DNA of 64,000 nt from Fodinibius sp052060035. GTDB lineage: Bacteria > Bacteroidota > Rhodothermia > Balneolales > Balneolaceae. How positions within the stretch are numbered: position 1 is the stretch's first letter; each line of letters begins with the position of its first letter. Positions 35,156-43,743 of the stretch are shown in pieces. The stretch lies in the NCBI RefSeq assembly GCF_052060035.1, contig NZ_JBPOEA010000002.1, positions 471,992 to 535,991 of the forward strand, given 5' to 3'. A program made the position numbers and the translations under genes. Below the pieces are notes generated by a model. That model saw nothing but the letters and a program-made list of their open reading frames with translations, had not been told where the DNA came from and searched no databases.

Positions 35156-36397
35156 ATGTCTAAGATAAGTCGATTTATCAATAGCAGCTGGGAAGGACTC
35201 AAAATTTCTCTCAGTGCATTGGGAATTAACAAAACCCGTGCTTTTCTCACCACGCTTTGCATCATCATTGGTATTGTCATGGTTACGCTGATGAATGCCG
35301 TCAGTAATGGCATGGATACCGAATTTGACAAGAGCATTGCTATGCTGGGACAAAATGTGGTATATGTTGAAAAACAACCGTGGAATCGGGGCCCTGATTA
35401 TAAGTGGTGGGAATACCGCAGCCGGCGCGACATAAAATTGGAATATGTGGAAGATATCCGGGCATCGAGTAGACTTGCCTCAGCGGTTTCGGCATCGGCA
35501 TCAAGGGGGACCTCCATCAGATATAAAGATGTGAGTGCCGATGGTATTTTTATTGCTGGCGTTACTAACCAATATTTTGCTACTGCTGGATTGAATATTG
35601 AAGAAGGGCGTGCTTTTACTCCGGAAGAAATTCAACGGGGAGCAAAAGTAACAGTATTGGGAGCGACACTGGCCAATAATCTATTTGATAATGAAAATCC
35701 CATGGGCAAGATGGTTCGTATTGGCGGCCAGCGGTTTAGGGTAATCGGGCTACTCGAAAAACAGGGCAAGTTTTTGGGGTTGGCGGATATGGATCGACGT
35801 GCAATTACTCCTATAAAGGCCTATGGACAAATTTTTAGTATCAGGGGCAATGTTCAGATAGCGGTTAAATTTCCTGATGAAAAAACCTTGGAAGAGGGAG
35901 AGTACGAAATAGAAGGTCTTATGCGGCGTATCCGAGGACTTGATGCTACCGAGAAAAACGATTTTGAATTAAACAAACCACAGGCATTTGAAGCGCAGCT
36001 ATCATCATTTAAGGCAGGACTCTATTTGGTTGGAGGCGGACTTACGGCACTATCGCTGATTATTGGCGGAATTGGCGTCATGAACATCATGTTTGTTTCA
36101 GTCCGTGAGCGTACCAAAGAGATAGGAATTCGCAAGGCTGTAGGGGCCAAGGCCTGGGAAATATTGTATCAGTTTTTGATTGAGGCTGTTATTATGTGTC
36201 TATTGGGAGGGGTCATAGGACTCTTGCTTTCCTACCCTTTGAGTATCTTACTAAACCAGATATTTGTTGCCAGTATTGATATCAGTGTTGTTATTGCAGC
36301 TATTGTGCTCTGTTCAATTGTTGGATTAATTTTTGGATTCATCCCGGCTTATCGAGCTGCAAAATCAGATCCTATAGAATCTTTGAGGTACGAATAA
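35156..36397 (+). CDS. MacB/FtsX-type ABC transporter permease 1
   Basis: A 413-residue permease without its own ATPase domain. One membrane segment near residue 30 is followed by a large periplasmic MacB_PCD domain (WWEYRSRRDIKLEYVEDIRA...FRVIGLLEKQGKFLG) and three C-terminal segments starting at about residue 280, with MNIMFVSVRERTKEIGIRKAVGA as the coupling motif. It is 1 base from the second permease gene, so the pair forms a heterodimer. The ATPase, adaptor and TolC genes come 4 kb downstream behind a matching promoter element. Confidence 0.88.
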   Translation: MSKISRFINSSWEGLKISLSALGINKTRAFLTTLCIIIGIVMVTLMNAVSNGMDTEFDKSIAMLGQNVVYVEKQPWNRGPDYKWWEYRSRRDIKLEYVEDIRASSRLASAVSASASRGTSIRYKDVSADGIFIAGVTNQYFATAGLNIEEGRAFTPEEIQRGAKVTVLGATLANNLFDNENPMGKMVRIGGQRFRVIGLLEKQGKFLGLADMDRRAITPIKAYGQIFSIRGNVQIAVKFPDEKTLEEGEYEIEGLMRRIRGLDATEKNDFELNKPQAFEAQLSSFKAGLYLVGGGLTALSLIIGGIGVMNIMFVSVRERTKEIGIRKAVGAKAWEILYQFLIEAVIMCLLGGVIGLLLSYPLSILLNQIFVASIDISVVIAAIVLCSIVGLIFGFIPAYRAAKSDPIESLRYE

Positions 36398-36398
36398 G

Positions 36399-37622
36399 AT
36401 GAATATTAAGGAAATTTTTAAGCAGGCTTTTGATTCTCTCTGGGCTAATAAATTACGATCTTCACTAACATTGTTGGCTCTTGTTGTGGGGGTATTTTCA
36501 GTGATCGTATCTACAACTGCTGTGGCTGTTTTGGATAACTTTTTTCAGAATACCATGAGCATTATGGGAGGAGATGTAATTAATGTTTCAAAGACACCGT
36601 CTGTTCGTATGGGAGGTCGTGCGGAAAATGTTAGAAATCGTCAAGACATTACGTTTGAAACAGCTGAACGTTTGCAAGAGATGTTACAACTGGCAGAGAA
36701 TGTAAGCCCGGATGAAACCTTTGATCGTACCAAGGTTACTTATGGGGATCAGGAGACTGATCCCACGGTGAGGGTGATTGGGAGCAATCAATATTACATT
36801 GGTAATAATGCGTATGAATTGAGTGAGGGACGCAATTTTAGTTCTGAGGATATTCAATATGGCCGCTTATTTACCATTATTGGATATGATATTCAGCAAG
36901 AACTATTTCAAAATGTTAACCCCATCGGAAAAAATATTCGAGTGGCGGGACAACGTTACAGAATTATTGGAGTGTTGGATGAGAAAGGGAGTGTTTTTGG
37001 CCAATCACAGGATGAGTTTGTACTGATTCCTTATACCGCTGGCCTTATGATTTATGGCGGTGACCGCAATATTGATATTCAGGTGAAAGCTCCGGCTATG
37101 GATTTTATAGAATCAGCCATGGATGAAATTACGGGGATTATGCGGATTATTCGTAAAGTGGCTCCGGGTGCTGAAAATGATTTTGAAATTGAAACTAACG
37201 ATTCGCTGGCCGGTACCTTCGATCAGTTTACCTTTATTTTGTATGCCGTGGGATTTGTAATTGGAGGAATTACGCTATTTGGAGCAGGGATTGGGGTCAT
37301 GAATATCATGTTGGTTTCTGTATCCGAACGTACGCGCGAAATTGGGTTGCGTAAAGCGGTGGGCGCAACGAAAAAAGCCATAGTGTCGCAGTTTCTTACT
37401 GAAACAATTTTTATATGTCAGCTGGGTGGTCTCATAGGAATTGTGCTTGGGATACTGGCGGGCAATGGCATGGCTATTTGGATTGAAACCGAGCCGGTTA
37501 TCCCGATCTGGGCCGTGCTAACAGGCTTTTTCGGGATGTTTATTATTGCTCTTTTATTTGGAGTATACCCCGCTTATAAAGCAGCTCGCTTAGATCCCAT
37601 CGAAAGCCTCCGCTACGAATAG
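36399..37622 (+). CDS. MacB/FtsX-type ABC transporter permease 2
   Basis: A 407-residue paralogue of the preceding permease with the same layout: N-terminal helix (LRSSLTLLALVVGVFSVIV), MacB_PCD periplasmic domain, and the MNIMLVSVSERTREIGLRKAVGA coupling motif before the last two helices. Both end in DPIESLRYE, a shared C-terminus that supports recent duplication. Together they would make a two-permease MacB-like mechanotransmission exporter. Cargo unknown. Confidence 0.88.
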   Translation: MNIKEIFKQAFDSLWANKLRSSLTLLALVVGVFSVIVSTTAVAVLDNFFQNTMSIMGGDVINVSKTPSVRMGGRAENVRNRQDITFETAERLQEMLQLAENVSPDETFDRTKVTYGDQETDPTVRVIGSNQYYIGNNAYELSEGRNFSSEDIQYGRLFTIIGYDIQQELFQNVNPIGKNIRVAGQRYRIIGVLDEKGSVFGQSQDEFVLIPYTAGLMIYGGDRNIDIQVKAPAMDFIESAMDEITGIMRIIRKVAPGAENDFEIETNDSLAGTFDQFTFILYAVGFVIGGITLFGAGIGVMNIMLVSVSERTREIGLRKAVGATKKAIVSQFLTETIFICQLGGLIGIVLGILAGNGMAIWIETEPVIPIWAVLTGFFGMFIIALLFGVYPAYKAARLDPIESLRYE

Positions 37623-37635
37623 TATTCTTCATTAT

Positions 37636-38889
37636 ATGATGGAAGATAATCACCAACATGTATTGATAATAGGTTTTGTATGGCCCGAGCCCAACTCTTC
37701 AGCGGCCGGCAAGCGCATGCTTGAACTCATTGACCTGTTTAGAGCTAAGGGGTGGAACGTAACCTTTGCAAGTTCAGCGGCCAAAACTGAACATACGGTC
37801 GATTTGAAAGCGATGGGCGTTTATACTTCTTCCATAAAGATCAATAGCTCAACATTTGATGAATTTGTCAAAGAGCTTGATCCCACCATTGTTATTTTTG
37901 ATCGTTTTGTGGTAGAAGAACAGTTTGGATGGCGTGTTGCCGAGCATTGCCCCAAGGCCGTGCGGATACTGGATACCGAGGATTTGCATTTTTTACGGAG
38001 AGAACGAAAAAAGGCAAATAAAGAAAATCGAGCATATAAAAACGAAGATCTATTATCTTCGAAAGATGCGAAGCGGGAGATAGCCAGTATTTACAGATCC
38101 GATTTATCCCTAATTATCTCGGATGCTGAAAAAGAATTGCTCGACAATACGTTTGGAATCCCCGAAAATCTGCTGCAATATTTTCCTTTTTTATTAGATC
38201 CGATCGATGAATCTACCATATCGAGTTGGCCTGAATATAATCAGCGAACGAACTTTATGACGATAGGAAACTTTCGCCATGATCCAAATATGGATGCCGT
38301 TCGATATTTAAAGAAGAAAGTATGGCCCTTGATTAGAAAGCAGTTACCCGATGCTCAATTGCATATTTATGGGGCGTACGTATCACAGGAAGCCGAACAG
38401 ATGCACGATCCGGAAACCGGATTTATCATTAGGGGAAGGGCAGATGATGCCATTAAGGTTGTTTCGGAAGCAAAATTGATGTTAGCTCCGCTTCGTTTTG
38501 GTGCTGGACTTAAAGGTAAATTGATTGAAGCAATGCAGTCTGGTACTCCGAGCGTCACCACAAATATTGGAGCGGAAGGTATTCAAGGGAAACTTCAATG
38601 GAGTGGTGGAATTGCTAATGATGCCGAAGAATTTGCAAATATTTCGGCTCAATTATATTCAAACGAGGATCTGTGGAAAGAGGCTCAGGAGCAGGGTGCG
38701 CGGATAATAAATGAGCGTTTTGCTGACAGAGATTTCAAGAATGGCTTTTTTGAAAAATTAAGAGCTATTCAAATGAATCTTGATCAACACCGGTGCCAAA
38801 ACTTTACCGGACAAATGTTGATGCATCATACTGCCGCCAGTTCAAAGTATATGAGCCGGTGGATTGAAGTCAAAAATAGAAATCCATAA
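37636..38889 (+). CDS. Glycosyltransferase, GT4-like
   Basis: A 417-residue two-domain GT-B glycosyltransferase. The first domain starts VLIIGFVWPEPNSSAAGKRMLELIDLF and carries a DTEDLHFLRRER segment; the second has MTIGNFRHDPNMDAVRYL, QLHIYGAYVS, and the donor-binding run LAPLRFGAGLKGKLIEAMQSGTPSVTT, which belongs to the GT4/GT1 type. Acceptor and sugar cannot be read. It starts 14 bases after the second permease stop and is probably co-transcribed with the permease pair. This raises a possible link between export and surface glycan, which is an inference. Confidence 0.82.
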   Translation: MMEDNHQHVLIIGFVWPEPNSSAAGKRMLELIDLFRAKGWNVTFASSAAKTEHTVDLKAMGVYTSSIKINSSTFDEFVKELDPTIVIFDRFVVEEQFGWRVAEHCPKAVRILDTEDLHFLRRERKKANKENRAYKNEDLLSSKDAKREIASIYRSDLSLIISDAEKELLDNTFGIPENLLQYFPFLLDPIDESTISSWPEYNQRTNFMTIGNFRHDPNMDAVRYLKKKVWPLIRKQLPDAQLHIYGAYVSQEAEQMHDPETGFIIRGRADDAIKVVSEAKLMLAPLRFGAGLKGKLIEAMQSGTPSVTTNIGAEGIQGKLQWSGGIANDAEEFANISAQLYSNEDLWKEAQEQGARIINERFADRDFKNGFFEKLRAIQMNLDQHRCQNFTGQMLMHHTAASSKYMSRWIEVKNRNP

Positions 38890-38959
38890 TATTTAATGTC
38901 GACATATTTCCTTATAATTAAGCGGATGTCGCATATGAACTTAACAAGATTCTGAAACC

Positions 38960-39172
38960 ATGGACGAAGAAATTTTAGAAAACTTAAATGAGGAGCTTGA
39001 CAGCGCCCTTGATCGTGGACGCAAAGTCGTTGAGAATGAAGAACTGGTCAAGCGTATTGAGGAATTGAAATTACGTGCCGAGAAGCTGGTACGGAAACAT
39101 CCGGTAAAGAGTGTTGCCGGTGGATTGCTAATTGGATTTCTTGTAGGAAAACTTCTGAGCTCCGAAGATTAA
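38960..39172 (+). CDS. YqjD/ElaB-like membrane-anchored protein (DUF883 type)
   Basis: A 70-residue protein with a long charged helix (VKRIEELKLRAEKLVRKHP) and one C-terminal glycine-rich membrane segment (VAGGLLIGFLVGKLLS). This is the layout of YqjD/ElaB, inner-membrane proteins that bind ribosomes in stationary phase in E. coli. It is 1 base before the holin-type gene and a third coiled-coil protein follows: a yqjCDE-like trio. Confidence 0.65.
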   Translation: MDEEILENLNEELDSALDRGRKVVENEELVKRIEELKLRAEKLVRKHPVKSVAGGLLIGFLVGKLLSSED

Positions 39173-39173
39173 T

Positions 39174-39611
39174 ATGAGTAGCGAAAAAAGATCCGACAAA
39201 CTTGGAAAACGTTTGAGGATAATTACGGCCGACCTCAAATTATATCTTGAAAAACGTATTGAGCTTGCAATGCTCAATGTAGGAGAAGCTGTTTCTGGAT
39301 TAATGGCTGCTTCTGTACAGCGTGGAATAGGCGTTTTCCTGCTTTTGGGCGGGGTATGTTTCCTACTGTTTGCTCTGGCTATTTATCTCGGTGATCTGTT
39401 GAACAGCCGAAGTTTGGGCTATGTGATCGTTTCGTTACCGCTGTTACTGGTTGGGGGATTGTTTATGTTTTTAAAACCCAAAAGTGTATTTAAACAGCTG
39501 CAAACCAGGTTCGAAAATGAAGTTGTAAAATCAATTGATCATAATGGAAAGGCAATTGAAGAGCCTTTAAAGATTGAAAAAGAAGCACCATCAAATTCCA
39601 AAGAAGGATAA
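39174..39611 (+). CDS. YqjE-like phage-holin-family membrane protein
   Basis: A 145-residue Phage_holin_3_6/YqjE protein with two adjacent membrane segments (GVFLLLGGVCFLLFALAIYL and LGYVIVSLPLLLVGGLFMF) and an N-terminal amphipathic helix (LRIITADLKLYLEKRIELAM). The family sits with YqjD in the inner membrane; no phage context is visible here. The C-terminal tail is charged. It is sandwiched between two coiled-coil proteins in a compact operon. Confidence 0.72.
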   Translation: MSSEKRSDKLGKRLRIITADLKLYLEKRIELAMLNVGEAVSGLMAASVQRGIGVFLLLGGVCFLLFALAIYLGDLLNSRSLGYVIVSLPLLLVGGLFMFLKPKSVFKQLQTRFENEVVKSIDHNGKAIEEPLKIEKEAPSNSKEG

Positions 39612-39617
39612 GTTATT

Positions 39618-40007
39618 ATGGCACAAGAGAAAATCGATGAGCTTGAAAAAAAGAAGCAGGAGCTGGAAGATGAACTAAATAAAATACAAGGAGAGCTGGA
39701 TAATTCTATTGACCAGGTTCGCGAAGATGTGAGCAGTAGTATAAATCCCAAAAATGTTATTCGAAAGTATCCTTTGCCTATTGTTGGAGCTTCAGCTCTG
39801 TTGGGGTTTTTGCTGGGTCATAAAAATAGAAGGTCATCAACAGTCTCATCTGATAAAGGTGGGGATTTTAGTGGGACACTCTTATCGGAATTAAAAAGAC
39901 TTGCAAGTCGCAAAGCTATAAATTTTGCGACCGATTATGTTGAAAGTATCCTTGAAGCAAAGGCCGAAGAGCATCTGCAGTCAACTAATGGAGAAGAGGA
40001 TAGTTAA
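39618..40007 (+). CDS. Coiled-coil membrane-anchored protein
   Basis: A 129-residue protein with an N-terminal coiled coil (KIDELEKKKQELEDELNKIQ), a middle stretch VIRKYPLPIVGASALLGFLLGHK that reads as one short membrane helix, and a helical tail ending QSTNGEEDS. The VIRKYPLPIVGASALLGFLLG core is homologous in style to the YqjD-type segment of the first gene in the trio. Function not known; membrane or envelope-stress role by analogy only. Confidence 0.6.
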   Translation: MAQEKIDELEKKKQELEDELNKIQGELDNSIDQVREDVSSSINPKNVIRKYPLPIVGASALLGFLLGHKNRRSSTVSSDKGGDFSGTLLSELKRLASRKAINFATDYVESILEAKAEEHLQSTNGEEDS

Positions 40008-40008
40008 T

Positions 40009-40044
40009 AAAGGTTTTTAATATTTTTAACGTAAAAAAACCTTT
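40009..40044 (+). terminator. Possible terminator before tolC
   Basis: AAAGGTTTTT and AAAAACCTTT flank a 16-base loop; the 10-bp stem ends in TTTT then CCC, so the T tract is short. It separates the YqjE-like trio from the TolC operon. Confidence 0.45.
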
Positions 40045-40058
40045 TCCCTTCGTAACAA

Positions 40059-40077
40059 TTCGTATCATAGTTCGTGT
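40059..40077 (+). promoter_or_regulatory. Direct repeat before the TolC operon
   Basis: TTCGTAT at 40059 and TTCGTGT at 40071, the same 12-base period and nearly the same distance to the start (39 bases) as the element before the permease pair at 35101-35119. The preceding TAACAA and intervening CATAG also match. Confidence 0.5.
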
Positions 40078-40116
40078 AACCTTGCGACTTGTAACCCAAA
40101 AAAATAAATTATCGAT

Positions 40117-41493
40117 ATGCGCAAAGGTATCTGTTTATTATTTAGTGTATTAATTTTGAGTGTTGGTGGCCATGCTCAGGATATGCAACCTCAAAAAATT
40201 TCGTTGCAAGAAGCTATTGATATTGCTCTCGAAAATAGTATTGATTTGCAAAAATCAGCTAATGATTTAGACCTTGCTGAGGAGCAAAAATTTAGTGCTA
40301 AAGCTAACTTTTTGCCCTCTGTAAATGCTTCATTGAACGGACGTCAAAATGTGGGACGTCAGTTTATTGAAAGTGAGGTTAGCTTTGAGGAGGTAACAAG
40401 TAACTCCATTAGTGGATCAGTTAATGCCAGCGTGCCTATCTTTCAAGGATTTAGAAATATTTTAACACTTAGAAATAGTCGCAAAGATGTTAGTCGGCAA
40501 AAAAATTCGTTAGAACGTACCAGGGAAAGAGTTATTTTTAATGCCGCAAGTAGTTTTTTGCAGGTACTGCTTGATAAACAACTGGTTGGAATTACCCGTG
40601 AAAATCTTGAAGCTTCAAGACAACAATTGAAACAGGTAGAAGCGCAAGTTGAAGTAGGATCACGTCCCACTGTTGATTTGTATGATCAAGAATCTCAGGT
40701 AGCAAGTAATGAATTGGAGTTAATCAACCGTGAAAATGCACTGGAGATCAGTCGAACCCAGTTAATCAGAAACTTGCAGCTTGATCCTCTAAAAACTTAT
40801 GAGTTTGCAACTCCAGAAGTTGGAGTTGAAGATGTAAATAAAACAGAACTTGATTTGCAGGATCTGACAAAACGTGCACTGACGAATAGAAAAGATCTTA
40901 AGTCTCAAGAATTGTTGATTGAAACGCTAAAAAATGATTTAAAGCAGAATAAATATGCATTGTATCCGAGTGTTACAGCAAGTGCGGGCATTTCAACAGC
41001 CTATCAGGATTTATACCGTGTTTTTGATCCGCAAACCGGTCAACCAGCTTCGGTAAGCTTTAGCGATCAGTTTTTTGATCAACGGGTATCTCGTTTTGCT
41101 GGATTTTCCGTGAGTATTCCCATTTTTAACAATTGGGATCAACGGTTAAGTATCCAGCAGGCAAAAGTAAATTATAAAAATGCAAAGCTTGATCTAAAAG
41201 ATCAGGAATATGGTGTTCGAGAAGAGGTACGGCAGGCTTATAACGATTACCGCTCCTATATACAGCGACTTGAATCATCACAAAAAGCACTACAGGCAGC
41301 AGAACGGAGTTATGAAACACAGAAACAACGTTACGAGGTTGGTTCCAGCACACTAATTGAACTTAGTGACGCCAGTGCACGATATACTGAGGCGCAATCT
41401 AATCTTGCAAATGCGTTATATAATCTAATATTCCAACGAAAATTGTTAGATTACTATTTGGGGCAACTCGATCAAAATATGACTTTAAATTAA
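40117..41493 (+). CDS. TolC-family outer-membrane efflux protein
   Basis: A 458-residue outer-membrane channel: signal peptide (ends GGHAQ), then two OEP repeats with long helices and barrel strands. SLQEAIDIALENSIDLQ and FSVSIPIFNNWDQRLSIQQAKVNYKNAKLDL are the repeat signatures, and LERTRERVIFNAASSFLQVLLDKQL is helix text typical of TolC. It is the first gene of the exporter operon, 17 bases before the periplasmic adaptor. Confidence 0.93.
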   Translation: MRKGICLLFSVLILSVGGHAQDMQPQKISLQEAIDIALENSIDLQKSANDLDLAEEQKFSAKANFLPSVNASLNGRQNVGRQFIESEVSFEEVTSNSISGSVNASVPIFQGFRNILTLRNSRKDVSRQKNSLERTRERVIFNAASSFLQVLLDKQLVGITRENLEASRQQLKQVEAQVEVGSRPTVDLYDQESQVASNELELINRENALEISRTQLIRNLQLDPLKTYEFATPEVGVEDVNKTELDLQDLTKRALTNRKDLKSQELLIETLKNDLKQNKYALYPSVTASAGISTAYQDLYRVFDPQTGQPASVSFSDQFFDQRVSRFAGFSVSIPIFNNWDQRLSIQQAKVNYKNAKLDLKDQEYGVREEVRQAYNDYRSYIQRLESSQKALQAAERSYETQKQRYEVGSSTLIELSDASARYTEAQSNLANALYNLIFQRKLLDYYLGQLDQNMTLN

Positions 41494-41510
41494 GAGTGTA
41501 GAGTTTAAAA

Positions 41511-42890
41511 ATGTCAAAAAAGAAAAAGTCGGCGACACAAAAACTATTATATATTGGTATTGGTCTCATTGTTTTAGTGGGAGCAGGCGCACTATTAGGC
41601 AAATCAATGGGATGGATGGGTGGTGGTACTGCCGTCAAAGATGTTGAAGCAACCGAAGCAAAGCTGAAGACCATAACGCAAGTTGTTTCGGCCTCGGGGA
41701 AATTACAGCCAGAGGTAGAGGTGATTCTTCGGCCGGAAGTATCGGGTGAGATCATAGAACTACCCATAAAAGAAGGCGATTATGTAAAGCAAGGAGAGCT
41801 TTTGGTACGGATCAAACCGGATATCTACCAAGCACGCATTGACGAAACCAATGCTATGTTGCTTACCCAAAAAGCCCGTCTTGAACAAGCACGTGCATCA
41901 TTGTTAGAAGCTGAATCTGTTTATGAACAGAACAAGCAGCTTTATGAGAAAGGTGCCATTTCTAAAACAGAATATGTAAAATCAGAAACCAATTACGAGG
42001 CTCAAAAGGCTAACTTCAATGCCGCTAAATACCAGGTACAAAGCAGTGAAGCTCAGCTTGAACAGGCAAAGGAAGAACTGCAAAAAACGATTATCCGGTC
42101 TCCGCGTGATGGAACGATAAGTAAGTTGGCTGTTGAGGTTGGTGAACGTGTATTGGGGAATACACAATCCATAGGGACAGAATTGCTTCGGATAGCCAAA
42201 ATGGATCAAATGGAAGTTCAGGTACAAGTAAATGAAAATGATATTGTAAACGTCTCAGCAGGAGATACCGCTAATATTGAGGTTGATGCTTATCCCGAGC
42301 GTGTTTTCAAAGGAGTGGTGACAGAAATTGCCAATTCCGCTGAAATTTCGGGAGAGGGAACGAACGAACAGGTTACCAATTACGAAGTAAAAATTCGTGT
42401 GACTACCCCTCACAATCTCGATATGGTTGGAGACAGAGAGCTGGTCCAACAGGCCTCACAAGAAGTGCCTGAGGATGTATTTGTCCCCTCGTTTAAGCCT
42501 GGAATGTCGGCTACGGTAGATGTGCAAACCCAGACTGTGCGTAATGTGGTTTCAGTGCCGATACAAGCTGTAACGGTACGCGATTTTGCCGATGAAAATA
42601 AACGTGCAAAAAATGATACCACCGACAGTGATACTACCAATGTGGATGAAGATCTTATTATCCCTGAAGAGGATATGCGTAAAGTGGTGTTTGTCGTTGA
42701 GGATGGAAAAGCGCAGCGAAAAGAAGTGAAGACAGGTATTAGTGATCAAACTCATATTCAGGTTTTATCGGGAATTGAAGCCGGTGAACAAGTTGTAACG
42801 GGAAGTTATCGCATGTTATCTCGGGAGCTTTCTGATGGCGATGAAGTGAACGTCAATAATAATAAGTTCAGCCGAATGGCATCAAACTAA
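41511..42890 (+). CDS. Periplasmic adaptor protein (MacA/HlyD type)
   Basis: A 459-residue membrane-fusion protein. One N-terminal membrane anchor (LLYIGIGLIVLVGAGALLG) is followed by the lipoyl domain (VSGEIIELPIKEGDYVKQGELLVRI), an alpha hairpin (LYEKGAISKTEYVKSETNYEAQKAN), the second lipoyl half (TIIRSPRDGTISKLAVEVGERV) and beta-barrel/MP domains. Two Asp/Thr-rich inserts near the C-terminus (ENKRAKNDTTDSDTTN, DEDLIIPEED) break the usual pattern. It links the TolC protein to the ABC permeases. Confidence 0.92.
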   Translation: MSKKKKSATQKLLYIGIGLIVLVGAGALLGKSMGWMGGGTAVKDVEATEAKLKTITQVVSASGKLQPEVEVILRPEVSGEIIELPIKEGDYVKQGELLVRIKPDIYQARIDETNAMLLTQKARLEQARASLLEAESVYEQNKQLYEKGAISKTEYVKSETNYEAQKANFNAAKYQVQSSEAQLEQAKEELQKTIIRSPRDGTISKLAVEVGERVLGNTQSIGTELLRIAKMDQMEVQVQVNENDIVNVSAGDTANIEVDAYPERVFKGVVTEIANSAEISGEGTNEQVTNYEVKIRVTTPHNLDMVGDRELVQQASQEVPEDVFVPSFKPGMSATVDVQTQTVRNVVSVPIQAVTVRDFADENKRAKNDTTDSDTTNVDEDLIIPEEDMRKVVFVVEDGKAQRKEVKTGISDQTHIQVLSGIEAGEQVVTGSYRMLSRELSDGDEVNVNNNKFSRMASN

Positions 42891-42897
42891 GAGTATA

Positions 42898-43635
42898 ATG
42901 GCAAAACCGGTTATTAAGGTAAACGACTTAACGAAAATTTATCAGATGGGGACGCAAGAGGTGCGCGCTCTTGACGGTGTAACCTTTGATGTGATGGAAA
43001 ACGAATATATTGCCATTATGGGGCCATCCGGATCGGGTAAATCTACGTTGATGAATCTTATTGGCTGCCTGGATACCCCAACATCCGGGACCTATATTTT
43101 AAACGGTGAGGATGTCAGCCAGTTTGATGACGCTGATCTGGCCGAAGCCAGAAATCGGGAGATTGGTTTTGTATTTCAAACGTTTAATTTGCTACCGCGT
43201 ACGGATTGCCTTTCAAATGTGGAGCTGCCATTGATCTATTCTGGCGTTAAAACTGCAGAACGGCACAGGCGGTCGGCTAAAACACTGGAACGAGTTGGAT
43301 TGGGAGATCGTATTGATCATAAACCTAATGAACTCTCGGGTGGACAGCGACAGCGTGTTGCTATTGCCCGTGCTTTGGTGAACAATCCCTCTATTTTACT
43401 GGCGGATGAGCCTACGGGGAATCTCGACACCAAAACTGGTGAAGAGATCATGATGCTGTTTGAGGAACTGTATCGGATGGGCAACACTATTATTGTTGTT
43501 ACCCATGAACCGGAGATTGCTGAGCATGCTCGTCGTATTATTCGCCTTCGTGATGGTCAGATTGAAAGTGATATTCAGGTAGAGAGTCCCGCTTTGGATC
43601 AAGAAGAAATTGTTATTGAGTCTGCCTCGAACTAA
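42898..43635 (+). CDS. ABC transporter ATP-binding protein (MacB/LolD type)
   Basis: A 245-residue ATPase: Walker A GPSGSGKST, Q-loop FVFQTFNLLPR, signature LSGGQRQRVAIARALV, Walker B ILLADEPTGNLD, H-loop VTHEPEIAEHARRIIRLRDG. It has no fused permease domain, so it needs the separate pair at 35.2-37.6 kb. It is 7 bases from the adaptor gene. Together these five proteins would make a split MacAB-TolC exporter of antibiotics, lipids or peptides. Confidence 0.93.
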   Translation: MAKPVIKVNDLTKIYQMGTQEVRALDGVTFDVMENEYIAIMGPSGSGKSTLMNLIGCLDTPTSGTYILNGEDVSQFDDADLAEARNREIGFVFQTFNLLPRTDCLSNVELPLIYSGVKTAERHRRSAKTLERVGLGDRIDHKPNELSGGQRQRVAIARALVNNPSILLADEPTGNLDTKTGEEIMMLFEELYRMGNTIIVVTHEPEIAEHARRIIRLRDGQIESDIQVESPALDQEEIVIESASN

Positions 43636-43743
43636 TTATTCAGCATATTTTTTGTTCCTGGGATCATATTTAAAGATTCAGGTTTGGTTGCATCAGAATT
43701 ATGATTAACATCATAGTAATGTTTTAATCATAAATACTCTGCT

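Noticed and set aside
39174..39611. Phage-holin-family gene as evidence for a prophage
   Set aside because: The family name is historical; no other phage gene is near and the protein is YqjE-like.
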